A DNA stretch of 64,000 nt from Mycolicibacterium mucogenicum DSM 44124 (GCF_005670685.2 NZ_CP062008.1:1798001-1862000); one strand, 5' to 3'; positions 51,867 to 60,720 are shown, counted from the first letter of the stretch. Program-made: numbers and translations. The notes: generated by a model from the letters alone, not told the origin.

Positions 51867-52780
51867 CAGGACTCCCAAGCTCGACGCACCGTGTTCGGTG
51901 CCGTGGTCATGGCGGATTCGAAGGCTGCGCGCCGCTTGCTGCGCAGCATGAAGTTGGCGCCCAGGCCGGCGAGATCCTCGGCGTCGGGCTGGATCACGAC
52001 GACCTCGATGCCGCGGGCCCGCGCGGTGGCCACCTCGGCGTCCAGCACGGTGGACATCGGGCGGCGGAGCAATCGGTGTTCGAGGATGCCGCCCAAACCC
52101 GGCGCGCGCACGCCGCTTTCGGAAGCCATCGGCGTGATGACGTAGATGAGGTCGGCGTCGTCATGGCTGATGAGGTCGACCGACGCCGTGGACGCGGCTC
52201 CGCCGTCGACGAATTTGCGGTCACCGATGCTGACCGGCGGCATCCAGCCCGGGACGCCCCAGGACGCCCGAAGTGCTTCGCCCGCAGTGGCTTTCGGCGC
52301 ACCAGGCGCGCCGAAAGCGACCCGCTCTCCGCGTTGGTAGTCGAACGCCACCATGCGGGCTCCCGGATGATCAAGCCACCCCGACTTGTTGGCGAATCCG
52401 GATGCCAAGCGCTGCAGCCATGTTGCGTCGGCGCGCCCCGTGGGTGCGATGCCGGTCACCGCGGCCAGGCCGTTCTGACTGCGCAGGAGCGATGGATTCA
52501 GCAAGCGCGGTGCCGGCAGGGGCGGCAGGCTCGGCGGGGTCGCCTCAATGTGCAGGCTCAGGCGTTCGTCGGTGCTGGTGCCGCGGTGCATCGCCACCAG
52601 GTCGTCGACGGACGCGCCGCCGCCGAGCATCGTGACGATCTCGGCGCCCGCCGAGGTGCCCTGCAACACCGAGGCTTCCCGCGGGTCCCAGCCCGTCTGC
52701 TCCTGCAATGCGTGCAAGGCCGCGACGATCCATGCACCGCCGATGGTCCCGCCGCAGCCGATGACCAGTGCCCGCTTCAT
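51866..52780 (-). CDS. Patatin-like phospholipase family protein
   Basis: A 304-residue lipid acyl hydrolase. The nucleophile elbow GTSAG gives Ser43, the partner Asp of the dyad is in the VDGG motif near residue 205, and the oxyanion loop is GCGGTIGG at 8-15. No signal peptide. It overlaps both neighbours: its ATG with the SDR stop (ATGA) and its stop with the monooxygenase start (TGATG), so the three are translated together. Confidence 0.87.
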   Translation of the reverse strand: MKRALVIGCGGTIGGAWIVAALHALQEQTGWDPREASVLQGTSAGAEIVTMLGGGASVDDLVAMHRGTSTDERLSLHIEATPPSLPPLPAPRLLNPSLLRSQNGLAAVTGIAPTGRADATWLQRLASGFANKSGWLDHPGARMVAFDYQRGERVAFGAPGAPKATAGEALRASWGVPGWMPPVSIGDRKFVDGGAASTASVDLISHDDADLIYVITPMASESGVRAPGLGGILEHRLLRRPMSTVLDAEVATARARGIEVVVIQPDAEDLAGLGANFMLRSKRRAAFESAMTTAPNTVRRAWES

Positions 52781-53661
52781 CGTCGTGGTTCCGAGTTCGA
52801 CTCGGCGTCATGGTCTTTCGACTGCCGCTCGATTCGGTCCAGGTAGGCCGAACGGCCGACGGGGTCCAGGGCCGTCAGGGCGCGGCGGTCATCGATGAGC
52901 GAGCGCCCCGCGCGCTGGATGAACTCGGGGACCAGCGCGTCGATCAGTGCCCAGCCGGGCGCCACCCACTCGGGTACCGAGGTGCGGGCGGCCTTGGTGC
53001 GCAATGTCTTCAGCACCACCTGCGCGACATCTTCGGGGTCGACTGTCGGCATGCCGCCGCCAAGTTGGACGCCGGAGGAGAGTTCGGTGCGTACTGCCGA
53101 GGGCAGCACCGCGCACACCGTGACGCCCGTTCCGGCGTATTCGGTGCGCGCCGCCAGTGATGCGCCGACCGCGGCGAACTTGCTGGCGTTGTAGGTGACC
53201 ATGCCCGGGACGGGGATCATGCCGGCCATCGATGCCACGTTCACCACGTGGCCGCTGCCGCGCGTGATCATGAAGGGGATCACGGCCCGCATGCCGTTCA
53301 GTACGCCGCGGACGTTGACGTCGAGGATCAGGTCGGTCGTCGCCTCGGCTTCGGTCTCGAAGGCACCGAGGGGCATGACGCCGGCGTTGTTGATGAGGAC
53401 GTCGATGCGGCCGGAGTCCTTGAGGACCTGCCCGACGAACTGGTCCCAGGAGTCGCGCCGGGTGACGTCGAGGCGCGCGCTGCGACAGCGGGGGATTTTG
53501 CGGGCCGTCTGCTCGGCGATGTCGGCGTCGACGTCGCCGATCCACACGTTGGCGCCGTGCTGTGAGAACAGCTCGGCGGTCTTGGCGCCGATGCCCCTGG
53601 CGCCTCCGGTGATGATGACTGTGGCGCCGTCGAGTGACATGGCGCGTCGTGCTAGCTGCAT
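52777..53661 (-). CDS. SDR-family oxidoreductase
   Basis: A 294-residue short-chain dehydrogenase, first gene of the SDR-patatin-monooxygenase unit. The ATG at 53661 has GAGG upstream; an ATG at 53640 is also possible. The motifs are TGGARGIG, NNAGVMPLG, the Ser in NVASMAG and YNASK as catalytic Tyr/Lys. The C-terminal extension of about 40 charged residues is longer than in minimal SDRs. It may supply or consume the ketone used by the monooxygenase. Confidence 0.86.
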   Translation of the reverse strand: MQLARRAMSLDGATVIITGGARGIGAKTAELFSQHGANVWIGDVDADIAEQTARKIPRCRSARLDVTRRDSWDQFVGQVLKDSGRIDVLINNAGVMPLGAFETEAEATTDLILDVNVRGVLNGMRAVIPFMITRGSGHVVNVASMAGMIPVPGMVTYNASKFAAVGASLAARTEYAGTGVTVCAVLPSAVRTELSSGVQLGGGMPTVDPEDVAQVVLKTLRTKAARTSVPEWVAPGWALIDALVPEFIQRAGRSLIDDRRALTALDPVGRSAYLDRIERQSKDHDAESNSEPRR

Positions 53662-53707
53662 CGATAGCCTCGTATCTGCTGGTAGGAGCCTTTCCGGCTC
53701 ATTCAAA

Positions 53708-53755
53708 TACTCACGGTATCCGAATTCTCCGAGTAAAGCTAGTACTCCCGGTATC
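53708..53755. promoter_or_regulatory. Repeated TetR-operator candidates in the SDR/TetR divergent promoter
   Basis: TACTCACGGTATC (53708-53720) and TACTCCCGGTATC (53743-53755) are 12/13 identical and 35 bp apart. GAGTA at 53731-53735 forms an inverted pair with the TACTC of the second copy. They fill the gap of about 115 bp between the divergent SDR and TetR genes and are the most likely sites for self-regulation and control of the operon. Confidence 0.6.
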
Positions 53756-53776
53756 ACAAACCACTAATATCAACGC

Positions 53777-54415
53777 ATGCCGCGATTGACCAGGGTGCAG
53801 CGTCAGGAACAGACGCGTGCCGAGCTGCTCGACGCGGCCAAGGCCCGGTTTCTCAAGCACGGCTATGCCTCCACGAGCCTCGAGGACATCGCCGACGACG
53901 CCGGCTACAGCAAGGGCGCGGTGTATTCGAACTTCGGTAGCAAGCCGGTCCTGTGCCGGGAGGTGCTCGAGGCCATCCACCGCGAGAAGTTCGCCGAGAT
54001 GTCAGAGCTGGCGATGTCGGATGCCGATGTGCCGAGCCGCGTCGAGGCGGTGAACGCCTGGCTGGAACGGACCGCCGGCGACGTGGGCTGGACGATGCTC
54101 GAACTCGAATTCGTGGTGCTGTCGCGCAACGATCCCGAGCTGGGGCAGATGGTCACGGACCTCCGCAACGAAGCCGCTCAGATGGTCGTCGATGTATTGC
54201 GTTCGCTCGCGGTCGATTTGGGGCTCGGCGAAGAGCAGATGGTCGCCGCCGGGGTGATCGACAGCTTCGACGACATCGGCAACCTGTTTCTCAGCGCCGG
54301 CATCGGGCTCGGGATTCAGCGTGCCGTCGATCCGGCACTGCCGGCCCGGCCGGTCACCGGCGCCATCACCCGATTGATAAATCTGCTTGCGCTGCTTGCG
54401 GCTACGCAGGACTGA
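53777..54415 (+). CDS. TetR-family transcriptional regulator
   Basis: A 212-residue regulator. The N-terminal helix-turn-helix covers residues 12-58 (LLDAAKARFLKHGYASTSLEDIADDAGYSKGAVYSNFGSK, given here only as landmarks). The C-terminal helical ligand domain has IDSFDDIGNLFLSAGIGLGIQ. It faces the SDR-patatin-monooxygenase operon across a spacer with paired repeats and is its likely repressor. Its 3' end overlaps the convergent DUF1905 gene by 14 bp. Confidence 0.9.
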   Translation: MPRLTRVQRQEQTRAELLDAAKARFLKHGYASTSLEDIADDAGYSKGAVYSNFGSKPVLCREVLEAIHREKFAEMSELAMSDADVPSRVEAVNAWLERTAGDVGWTMLELEFVVLSRNDPELGQMVTDLRNEAAQMVVDVLRSLAVDLGLGEEQMVAAGVIDSFDDIGNLFLSAGIGLGIQRAVDPALPARPVTGAITRLINLLALLAATQD

Positions 54416-54698
54416 AGGTCACCGACAGGCGTACGGACACGACGTCGCCGTCATCGATACCCTCGGGCCGCCGCAGTGCCACCTTCAGCGGTACCAGGTA
54501 TACGTCGTCTTTGGGCATCAGCGATGTCACTACCTCGGTGTCACCGATGCGCACCCGCGCCGGGATACAGCCCCAGCCGTAGGTGAGTTCGCCGAGGTGG
54601 TCATGCAGGAACGCATCGACGTCGTCCGGCGTGGCCACGAAGAAATACGGCGCAGGACCACGCCATTGGAAAACCTCGGCTTCGAACTCCCAGTCCAC
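54402..54698 (-). CDS. DUF1905-type small protein
   Basis: A 98-residue cytoplasmic protein. It opens MDWEFEAEVFQWRGPAPYFFVATP, with the WRGPAPYFF signature of DUF1905. The C-terminal strands DDVYLVPLKVALRR and GDVVSVRLSVTF complete a small barrel. Function unknown. It begins 10 bp after the lipid-kinase stop and is probably co-transcribed with it. Confidence 0.83.
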   Translation of the reverse strand: MDWEFEAEVFQWRGPAPYFFVATPDDVDAFLHDHLGELTYGWGCIPARVRIGDTEVVTSLMPKDDVYLVPLKVALRRPEGIDDGDVVSVRLSVTFSPA

Positions 54699-54708
54699 GG
54701 GCTCCAGG

Positions 54709-55596
54709 CTACGGAACCAGGACCCGCAGCGCGTTCGGCACCGCGGACACCGTCACCGGCAGCGGGCAGACGAATTCGCCGTCGGCATAGGCGTTTATGC
54801 CCGGCACGTCGATGGTGACGGTGCGGGCCCGCCTCGTGGACACCTCGTCGAGGTGGACGTGAGTGCCCTTGAACACCGTGGGGAACAGCCGGATCAGTTT
54901 GGTGCGCGATGCCGAGGCCGCCATCGTGACATCGAGCAGGCCGTCGTTGAGGTCGGCGCCCGGGCAGATCAGCATGCCGCCGCCATAGCTCTTGCCATTG
55001 CCGAAAGTCGCCAGTGTCACGGGGATTTCCTGCTCGGGACCACCGTCGAAACTGACCCGCGCCGTGTGCAGCCGCAACTGCGACAGCTCGACCAGCATGG
55101 CCGCGTTGTAGCGCATCCGGCCCCGCGGCCACGTCATCCGGTTGGCGCGGTCGGTGACCAGCGAGTCGAAGCCCGCCGACATCACCGTGCCGAACCAGCG
55201 GACGGTGCCGTCGGCGCCCTCGATCCGGCCGAGGTCGATGGTGCGGGTGCGGCCCGTCGCGATGATGTCCGCGGCGGCTTCTGGGTCGTCCCGCGGAATC
55301 CCGAACTCGCGGGCGTGGTCATTGCCGGTGCCGGCGGGGATGATGCCGAGCGGCACGTCGCCTTGCGCAAGCGCCTGTAGCGCAAGGGAAATGATGCCGT
55401 CGCCGCCGGACACCACGACCGCATCGGTGCCGTGGTCGAGCGCCTCGTCGAGTAGTTGGCGGGCATGGGCGGCGTCGGACCCGATCAGTTCGACCACGTC
55501 GACACCGCGCCTCTGCAGCCGCACGACGGCGCGCTGCGCTGCCGCCGAGCCCCGACCCTGGCCCGAGGCGGGGTTGGTCAGGAGGGTGACTCTCAT
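54709..55596 (-). CDS. Diacylglycerol/lipid kinase family protein
   Basis: A 295-residue kinase of the DagK/YegS fold. The ATP-binding loop is SGGDGI at 63-68 (usually GGDGT) and PAGTGND lies at 87-93. The C-terminal beta domain carries ATFGNGKSYGGGM and GLLDVTM. It should phosphorylate a diacylglycerol or related lipid at the membrane. M. tuberculosis Rv2252 is the likely homologue, from memory. Its ATG overlaps the stop of the flavoprotein gene by four bases. Confidence 0.88.
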   Translation of the reverse strand: MRVTLLTNPASGQGRGSAAAQRAVVRLQRRGVDVVELIGSDAAHARQLLDEALDHGTDAVVVSGGDGIISLALQALAQGDVPLGIIPAGTGNDHAREFGIPRDDPEAAADIIATGRTRTIDLGRIEGADGTVRWFGTVMSAGFDSLVTDRANRMTWPRGRMRYNAAMLVELSQLRLHTARVSFDGGPEQEIPVTLATFGNGKSYGGGMLICPGADLNDGLLDVTMAASASRTKLIRLFPTVFKGTHVHLDEVSTRRARTVTIDVPGINAYADGEFVCPLPVTVSAVPNALRVLVP

Positions 55597-57206
55597 GGGA
55601 TCAGCTTGCCCGGGTTGAGGATTCCACCGGGATCGAGCACGTTCTTGACGGCGCGCAGCACCTCGACACCCAGGTCACCGACCTCGGCCGTCATCCACGG
55701 CTTGTGGTCGGCGCCGACGGCGTGGTGGTGGGTGATGGTGGCGCCGCAGCGCACCATCGCCTCGGACGCAGCGGTTTTCGCCGCGCGCCACTGCTCGATG
55801 GGGTTGCCGCGCTGGCCGGCCACGACCGTGAAGTACAGCGAGGCGCCCGTGGGGTAGACGTGCGAGATGTGGCACATCACCAAAGCCGGTGTCCCGCTTT
55901 CCTGTAGCGAGCTGGTGAGAGCCTCGGTGACGGCCGCCTTCAGCGCCGGCACGTTGGACCACGTCGTCGCGGTCTCCAAGGTCTCACACAGGGCGCCGGC
56001 CGTCAGCAGCGAGTCGCGCAGGTACGGGGCGCCGAACCGGCCGTGCTGCCAGGCGCGGGCCGGGGCTTCGCCGAGCGACGTGCCACCTTGAGCGGCCAGC
56101 AGCGCACGCGTCTCGTCATGGCGGCTCTCGGTGTGCGCGGCCGAGCCCTCGAACAGGGTGATGGCCAGGCAGCCACCGGTGATGGTCTGCTCGCCGATGC
56201 TGTCGGTGGTGGCCAGGTTGATGCCGGTCTCCACCTCATCGGACAGGCGGATGACCGTCGGGCCGGTGCCGGTCTGCACGACCGCGCGCAAAGCCGCTGC
56301 GCCGGTGGCGAAGTCGGGGAAGGACCAGGCCTCATAGCGGGTGGTCTCGGGCACCGGATGCACGCGCAGCCGCACCCGGGTGATGACGCCGAAGGTGCCC
56401 TCCGAGCCGACGATCAGCTGACGCAGGTCGGGCCCGGCCGCCGACGCCGGGGCCCGGCCCAGGTCGAGGACGCCGGCCGGGGTGACGACGGTGAGCCCGC
56501 GCACCATGTCGTCGAACCGGTTGTAGCCGGCCGAGTTCTGCCCCGACGACCGCGTCGCGGCGAACCCGCCGATGGTGGCGAATTCGAAGCTCTGCGGGAA
56601 GTGGCCGAGCGAAAAGCCCTCGGCGCCAAGGAGTTCCTCGGCCTGCGGGCCGGTGACGCCGGCCTCGAGTTCGGCCTCGCCGGATTCCTTGTCGAGCCCG
56701 ACCAGCCGGTCCAGCCGGCGCAGGTCCAGCGACACGACGGCGCTGAAGCCGTTCCGGATCGGGTCGAGTCCGCCGACCACACTGGTGCCGCCGCCGAACG
56801 GGACGACCGCGATGCGGTGGTCGGTGCAGTAGCTCAGGATGGCCGCGATCTGTTCTTCGTTGCCTGGCAACAGGATCGCGTCCGGTGCATCCTGCTCGTC
56901 GGTGTCCTTGCGGCGCAACAGGTCCAGCGTCGACTTGCCGCCGGCCCGCAGCAGGCGGTCGTGATCGTCGGTACGGCAGAACTCGTCGCCGACGATCGCC
57001 GCGAGTGCGACGCGGTCGGCGTCTGCCAGGGCGGACGGACGCAACGTGACCTGGTCGGCCTCGAGCTCGCCCGCCGGAGCCGCGTCGATGCCCAGGGCCG
57101 CGGTCAGCAGGCCTCGGATGCCGTCGGACAAGGGCTTGGCTGCAGCGGGGTCGCCCCAGGCGTTCCACTTCATCGGCGGTTCGAGGTGGTCACGTGTCGC
57201 GGTCAT
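55593..57206 (-). CDS. FAD-linked oxidase, alkyl-DHAP-synthase-like (VAO family)
   Basis: A 537-residue flavoprotein. It contains the VAO-type FAD loop VVPFGGGTSVVGGL, the SFEFATIGGFAATRSSGQNSAGYNRFDDMV region (landmark TIGGFAAT..SGQNS) shared with alkyldihydroxyacetonephosphate synthases, and a C-terminal ITHHHAVGADHKPWM segment. Those enzymes swap the acyl chain of acyl-DHAP for a fatty alcohol to make ether lipids. It could equally be a D-lactate-type dehydrogenase. It is coupled to a lipid kinase gene and divergent from TetR-glpD, which supports a glycerolipid role. Confidence 0.84.
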   Translation of the reverse strand: MTATRDHLEPPMKWNAWGDPAAAKPLSDGIRGLLTAALGIDAAPAGELEADQVTLRPSALADADRVALAAIVGDEFCRTDDHDRLLRAGGKSTLDLLRRKDTDEQDAPDAILLPGNEEQIAAILSYCTDHRIAVVPFGGGTSVVGGLDPIRNGFSAVVSLDLRRLDRLVGLDKESGEAELEAGVTGPQAEELLGAEGFSLGHFPQSFEFATIGGFAATRSSGQNSAGYNRFDDMVRGLTVVTPAGVLDLGRAPASAAGPDLRQLIVGSEGTFGVITRVRLRVHPVPETTRYEAWSFPDFATGAAALRAVVQTGTGPTVIRLSDEVETGINLATTDSIGEQTITGGCLAITLFEGSAAHTESRHDETRALLAAQGGTSLGEAPARAWQHGRFGAPYLRDSLLTAGALCETLETATTWSNVPALKAAVTEALTSSLQESGTPALVMCHISHVYPTGASLYFTVVAGQRGNPIEQWRAAKTAASEAMVRCGATITHHHAVGADHKPWMTAEVGDLGVEVLRAVKNVLDPGGILNPGKLIP

Positions 57207-57223
57207 GCGTTACAGTATTACAC
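57207..57223. promoter_or_regulatory. 17-bp divergent promoter between the flavoprotein and TetR genes
   Basis: Only 17 bp separate the two start codons. They contain GTTAC-AGT-ATTAC, a near-palindrome with repeated TTACA words. With so little space both messages must be leaderless or start inside the opposite gene, and one repressor bound here would block both. Confidence 0.5.
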
Positions 57224-57808
57224 ATGATGTCAATCAGTAACGATGAAGCTCGGGATTCCCTGGATGCCCGAATCATCGACGCTGCGGCTGACTGCGTGAT
57301 CGCCTTCGGCGTGGATCGCGTGACGTTGGCCGAGATCGCACGTCGCGCCGGCGTCAGCCGGCCGACGGTGTACCGGCGCTGGCCGGACACCCAGGCGATC
57401 CTCGCGGCACTGCTGACGGCACGAATCACCAACGCGCTCAATGAGGTTGCCGTCACTGGCGACGACCGCGACGCGATCGTCCAGCGCATGGTCGGCATGG
57501 CCGAGCGGCTGCGCGACGACGAAGTCATCATGTCCGTCCTGAGCAGCGCACCCGCTCTGGCGATGGTCTACATCTCCCAGCGCATGGGCACCAGCCAGCA
57601 GATCCTGCTGGAAGTGCTGGCCGGCGCGCTGGCCACGGCGCAGGCCGACGGCAGCGTCCGTCCCGGCGACCCGAAGCAACTCGCTGCCATGTGCCTGCTG
57701 ATCGTCCAGTCCGCCATCCAGTCGGCGCAGATGGTCGCGCCCGTCCTCGACGTCGCCGCGCTGGACATCGAACTTGCTCACTCCCTGAACGGATACCTCA
57801 AGCCATGA
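57224..57808 (+). CDS. TetR-family regulator upstream of glpD
   Basis: About 194 residues from the ATG at 57224 (a second ATG follows directly); a GTG further upstream lies inside the divergent gene. The helix-turn-helix has VTLAEIARRAGVSRPTVYRRWP, the very clear recognition helix. The ligand domain follows. The stop overlaps the glpD ATG by four bases (ATGA). It is expected to regulate glpD and the divergent flavoprotein-lipid kinase genes. Confidence 0.89.
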   Translation: MMSISNDEARDSLDARIIDAAADCVIAFGVDRVTLAEIARRAGVSRPTVYRRWPDTQAILAALLTARITNALNEVAVTGDDRDAIVQRMVGMAERLRDDEVIMSVLSSAPALAMVYISQRMGTSQQILLEVLAGALATAQADGSVRPGDPKQLAAMCLLIVQSAIQSAQMVAPVLDVAALDIELAHSLNGYLKP

Positions 57809-59325
57809 CCACCAGTGCCCTCAATGCCGCCCGCCGCAGCACCGAGCTGACGGCCCTGGCCGACGGCGAGACCGTCGACGTCGTCGTCATCGGCGGCGGC
57901 ATCACCGGCGTGGGCATCGCGCTGGACGCCGCGACACGCGGACTGTCGACGGTGCTCGTCGAGAAACACGACCTGGCGTTCGGCACCAGCCGGTGGAGCT
58001 CCAAACTCGTGCACGGCGGCCTGCGCTACCTGGCCACCGGAAACGTGGGCATCGCCCGGCGCAGCGCCATCGAGCGCGGCATCCTGATGAGCCGCAACGC
58101 CCCGCACCTCGTGCACGCCATGCCGCAACTCGTGCCGCTGCTGCCCGAGATGAACCGGGCCTCAAGGGCTTTGGTCCGCACGGGATTCATCGCCGGCGAC
58201 GGCCTGCGCCGGCTGGCCGGCACGTCGGCGTCGATCCTGCCGCGGTCGGGCCGGGTCGACGCGGCCCGCGCGGCGGAGTTGGTGCCCGCGGTCCGCCGCG
58301 ACGGACTCGACGGCGCGCTGCTCGCCTACGACGGCCAACTGATCGACGACGCCCGTCTGGTCACCGCGGTGGCGCGTACCGCCGCCCAGCACGGTGCCCG
58401 CATCCTGACGCGGGTGGCGGCATCCGAGGCCACCGGTACCTCGGTGCGGCTGACCGACCAGCTCACCGGCGAATCCTTCGACCTGGCCGCGCGTGCGGTG
58501 ATCAACGCCGCCGGCGTGTGGGCCGGCGAGCTCGACGACGCCATCAAGCTGCGGCCCAGCCGCGGCACCCACCTGGTGTTCGACGCCGCGGCGTTCGGCA
58601 ATCCGACTGCGGCCCTGACGGTTCCGATCCCGGGCGAGCTCAACCGGTTCATCTTCGCCATGCCCGAACAGCTCGGCCGCGTCTACCTCGGCCTCACCGA
58701 CGAGGACGCGCCCGGCCCCATTCCTGATGTGCCGCAACCAACTCCGGCCGAGATCACGTTTCTGCTCGACACCGTCAACACCGCGCTGGCGACGAGCCTG
58801 AAACCGGACGACGTGTGCGGCGCCTATGCCGGGCTACGGCCGCTGATCGACACCGGTGAGGGCAACACCGCCGACGTCTCCCGCGATCACGCCGTCGTCG
58901 AGTCCGGCAGCGGCGTGCTCAGCGTCATCGGCGGCAAGCTCACCGAATACCGGTACATGGCCGAGGATGTGCTGAACCGGGCGGTGTCGTTGCGCGACCT
59001 GGGCGCAGGGGAGTGTCGGACGCGGAATCTGCCCCTGGTCGGGGCTCCGGAGAACCCGGTGTCGGTGGATCGTGTTGCGGCGCTGCCGGAGTCGCTCGTG
59101 GCGCGCTACGGCGCCGAGGCGCCGAACGTGTTCGCCGCCGCCACCTGTGACCGTCCCACCGAGCCGGTGGCCGACGGAATCGACGTCACGCGGGCCGAAT
59201 TCGAATACGCCGTCACGCACGAAGGCGCGCTGACCGCCGACGACATCCTGGACCGCCGGACCCGGATCGGGCTCGTCGGCGCCGACCGCGATCGCGTCGC
59301 CGCCGTGGCACAGGAATTCATCTAA
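57805..59325 (+). CDS. glpD: Glycerol-3-phosphate dehydrogenase (FAD, aerobic)
   Basis: A 506-residue flavoenzyme that oxidises glycerol-3-phosphate to DHAP at the membrane and passes electrons to quinone. The FAD motif VIGGGITGVG starts at residue 29. GTSRWSSKLVHGGLRYL is the family landmark after it, and GPIPDVPQPTPAEI plus VIGGKLTEYR follow in the catalytic and FAD-binding regions. It corresponds to glpD1 of M. tuberculosis (Rv2249c, from memory). The ATG at 57805 overlaps the TetR stop. Confidence 0.92.
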   Translation: MTTSALNAARRSTELTALADGETVDVVVIGGGITGVGIALDAATRGLSTVLVEKHDLAFGTSRWSSKLVHGGLRYLATGNVGIARRSAIERGILMSRNAPHLVHAMPQLVPLLPEMNRASRALVRTGFIAGDGLRRLAGTSASILPRSGRVDAARAAELVPAVRRDGLDGALLAYDGQLIDDARLVTAVARTAAQHGARILTRVAASEATGTSVRLTDQLTGESFDLAARAVINAAGVWAGELDDAIKLRPSRGTHLVFDAAAFGNPTAALTVPIPGELNRFIFAMPEQLGRVYLGLTDEDAPGPIPDVPQPTPAEITFLLDTVNTALATSLKPDDVCGAYAGLRPLIDTGEGNTADVSRDHAVVESGSGVLSVIGGKLTEYRYMAEDVLNRAVSLRDLGAGECRTRNLPLVGAPENPVSVDRVAALPESLVARYGAEAPNVFAAATCDRPTEPVADGIDVTRAEFEYAVTHEGALTADDILDRRTRIGLVGADRDRVAAVAQEFI

Positions 59326-59344
59326 CTGCCGGATCAGGTGTTTG

Positions 59345-59359
59345 GAATCAGCATGATTC
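59345..59359. promoter_or_regulatory. Perfect palindrome upstream of the sulfonate genes
   Basis: GAATCA-GCA-TGATTC is a perfect 6-3-6 inverted repeat, 20 bp after the glpD stop and about 225 bp before the SsuD-like start. It is the most symmetric site in this spacer of 259 bp and may be the operator for the sulfur module. Confidence 0.55.
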
Positions 59360-59523
59360 TGACCGAATAGCAGCCACGTCCGGTGGTCACGCCTGCCGCG
59401 GCGCCGGGAACCGATTCGACGCCAGTACCCGGTGGCAGTGCTTGCCTCTACATTTCGGAGAGAAGTCTGCATTCGCCACTGCGCGTTCTCTTGTGGTGGC
59501 ATCACGTTCCCGGGAGTTGAGCC

Positions 59524-59580
59524 ATGCCTGTTCTGACCACGACCACTCGCAACGGCAGTCGCGTCGAGTTCTCGCGGTAG
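59524..59580 (+). CDS. Possible 18-aa upstream ORF / leader peptide
   Basis: ATG at 59524, with GGGAG about ten bases upstream, encodes MPVLTTTTRNGSRVEFSR and stops four bases before the SsuD-like ATG at 59585. Run-through of ribosomes from this frame could couple translation of the enzyme. It has no cysteines, so it does not resemble the Cys-rich attenuator peptides described for sulfur genes in mycobacteria. Evidence is positional only. Confidence 0.35.
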   Translation: MPVLTTTTRNGSRVEFSR

Positions 59581-59584
59581 ACCG

Positions 59585-60718
59585 ATGGCCATCACGTTGC
59601 ACTGGTTCCTGCCGACCAACGGTGACTCGCGCACCGACCTGAGTCTCGGCAACGCGGTCGGCGGCGCAGGCAGCCGGGCGGACGCCTTCGGTGCCGATCG
59701 GGCTCCCGACATCGACTACCTCAGCCTGGTGGCCGGGGCCGCGGAGAAGCTCGGGTTCGCCGGGGCGCTGACCCCCACCAGTAGCTGGTGTGAGGACGCC
59801 TGGGTGTTCACGGCAGCGCTGACCCAGCGGACCGAACACTTCAAGTACCTGGTGGCCTTCCGGCCGGGCCTGCAGGCCCCGACCCTGGTTGCCCAGGCCG
59901 CCGCCACCTATCAGCGAATCTCGCGGAATCGACTGCTGCTCAACGTCGTCACCGGTGGCGATGACGTCGAGCAGCGCCGCTTCGGCGACTACCTCGGCAA
60001 GTCTGAGCGCTATGAGCGGGCCGCGGAGTTCCTCACGATCTTCCGGCAGCTGTGGTCCGGCGATCCCGTCACCTTCACCGGCAAGCACCTGTCGGTGGAG
60101 AACGCGACGATCATCCCCGCCGACACCTGGCCGGACATCTACCTGGGCGGCTCGTCGGCCGAAGCGCTGGAAGTGGCCGCCGAGCACGCCGACGTGTACC
60201 TGACCTGGGGTGAGCCGCCGGCCCAGGTCGCCGAGAAGCTCGATGCCGTGCGCCACCAGGTCAAGAACCTGGGCCGAGCACGGCGGGCGGCCGGAGACCT
60301 GCGGTTCGGCATTCGCCTGCACGTCATCAGCCGTCCCACCGAAGAGGAGGCGTGGGCCCAGGCCGACAAACTGCTGGCGGGCCTCGATCCCGAGAGCATC
60401 AAGCGCGCCCAGCAGGTGCAGAGCAACTCCCAGTCGGAGGGGCAGCGGCGGATGTCCGCCCTTCACGGCGGCCGGACCGACAACTTGGAGGTGTCGCCCA
60501 ACTTGTGGGCCGGCATCGGTCTGGTCCGTGGCGGCGCCGGCACTGCCCTGGTCGGCAGCCACGAGCAGGTCGCCGACCGCATCGCCGAGTACCACGAGCT
60601 GGGCCTCGACGAGTTCATCCTGTCCGGGTACCCGCACCTGGAAGAGGCCTTCGCCTTCGGTGAGGGCGTCATTCCGATCCTGGCCGAGCGTGGCCTGCTC
60701 GCTGATCGGCACGCCTGA
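59585..60718 (+). CDS. ssuD: LLM-class flavin monooxygenase, alkanesulfonate monooxygenase-like
   Basis: A 377-residue FMNH2-dependent TIM-barrel enzyme. The opening ITLHWFLPTNGDSR, the active-site region TPTSSWCEDAWVFTAAL and NVVTGGDDVEQRRFGDYLGKSERYERAAEF match SsuD-type enzymes, which release sulfite from alkanesulfonates. The C-terminus ends SGYPHLEEAFAFGEGVIPIL, also typical. It is two bases from the SfnB-like gene, so the pair is co-transcribed. Substrate could be a sulfonate or a sulfone such as dimethylsulfone (SfnG). Confidence 0.82.
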   Translation: MAITLHWFLPTNGDSRTDLSLGNAVGGAGSRADAFGADRAPDIDYLSLVAGAAEKLGFAGALTPTSSWCEDAWVFTAALTQRTEHFKYLVAFRPGLQAPTLVAQAAATYQRISRNRLLLNVVTGGDDVEQRRFGDYLGKSERYERAAEFLTIFRQLWSGDPVTFTGKHLSVENATIIPADTWPDIYLGGSSAEALEVAAEHADVYLTWGEPPAQVAEKLDAVRHQVKNLGRARRAAGDLRFGIRLHVISRPTEEEAWAQADKLLAGLDPESIKRAQQVQSNSQSEGQRRMSALHGGRTDNLEVSPNLWAGIGLVRGGAGTALVGSHEQVADRIAEYHELGLDEFILSGYPHLEEAFAFGEGVIPILAERGLLADRHA

Positions 60719-60720
60719 CC

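Noticed and set aside
59438..59536. 32-codon GTG frame with four scattered cysteines before ssuD
   Set aside because: Cys-rich leader peptides are known for mycobacterial sulfur genes, but here the cysteines are not clustered and no promoter places the GTG at a 5' end.
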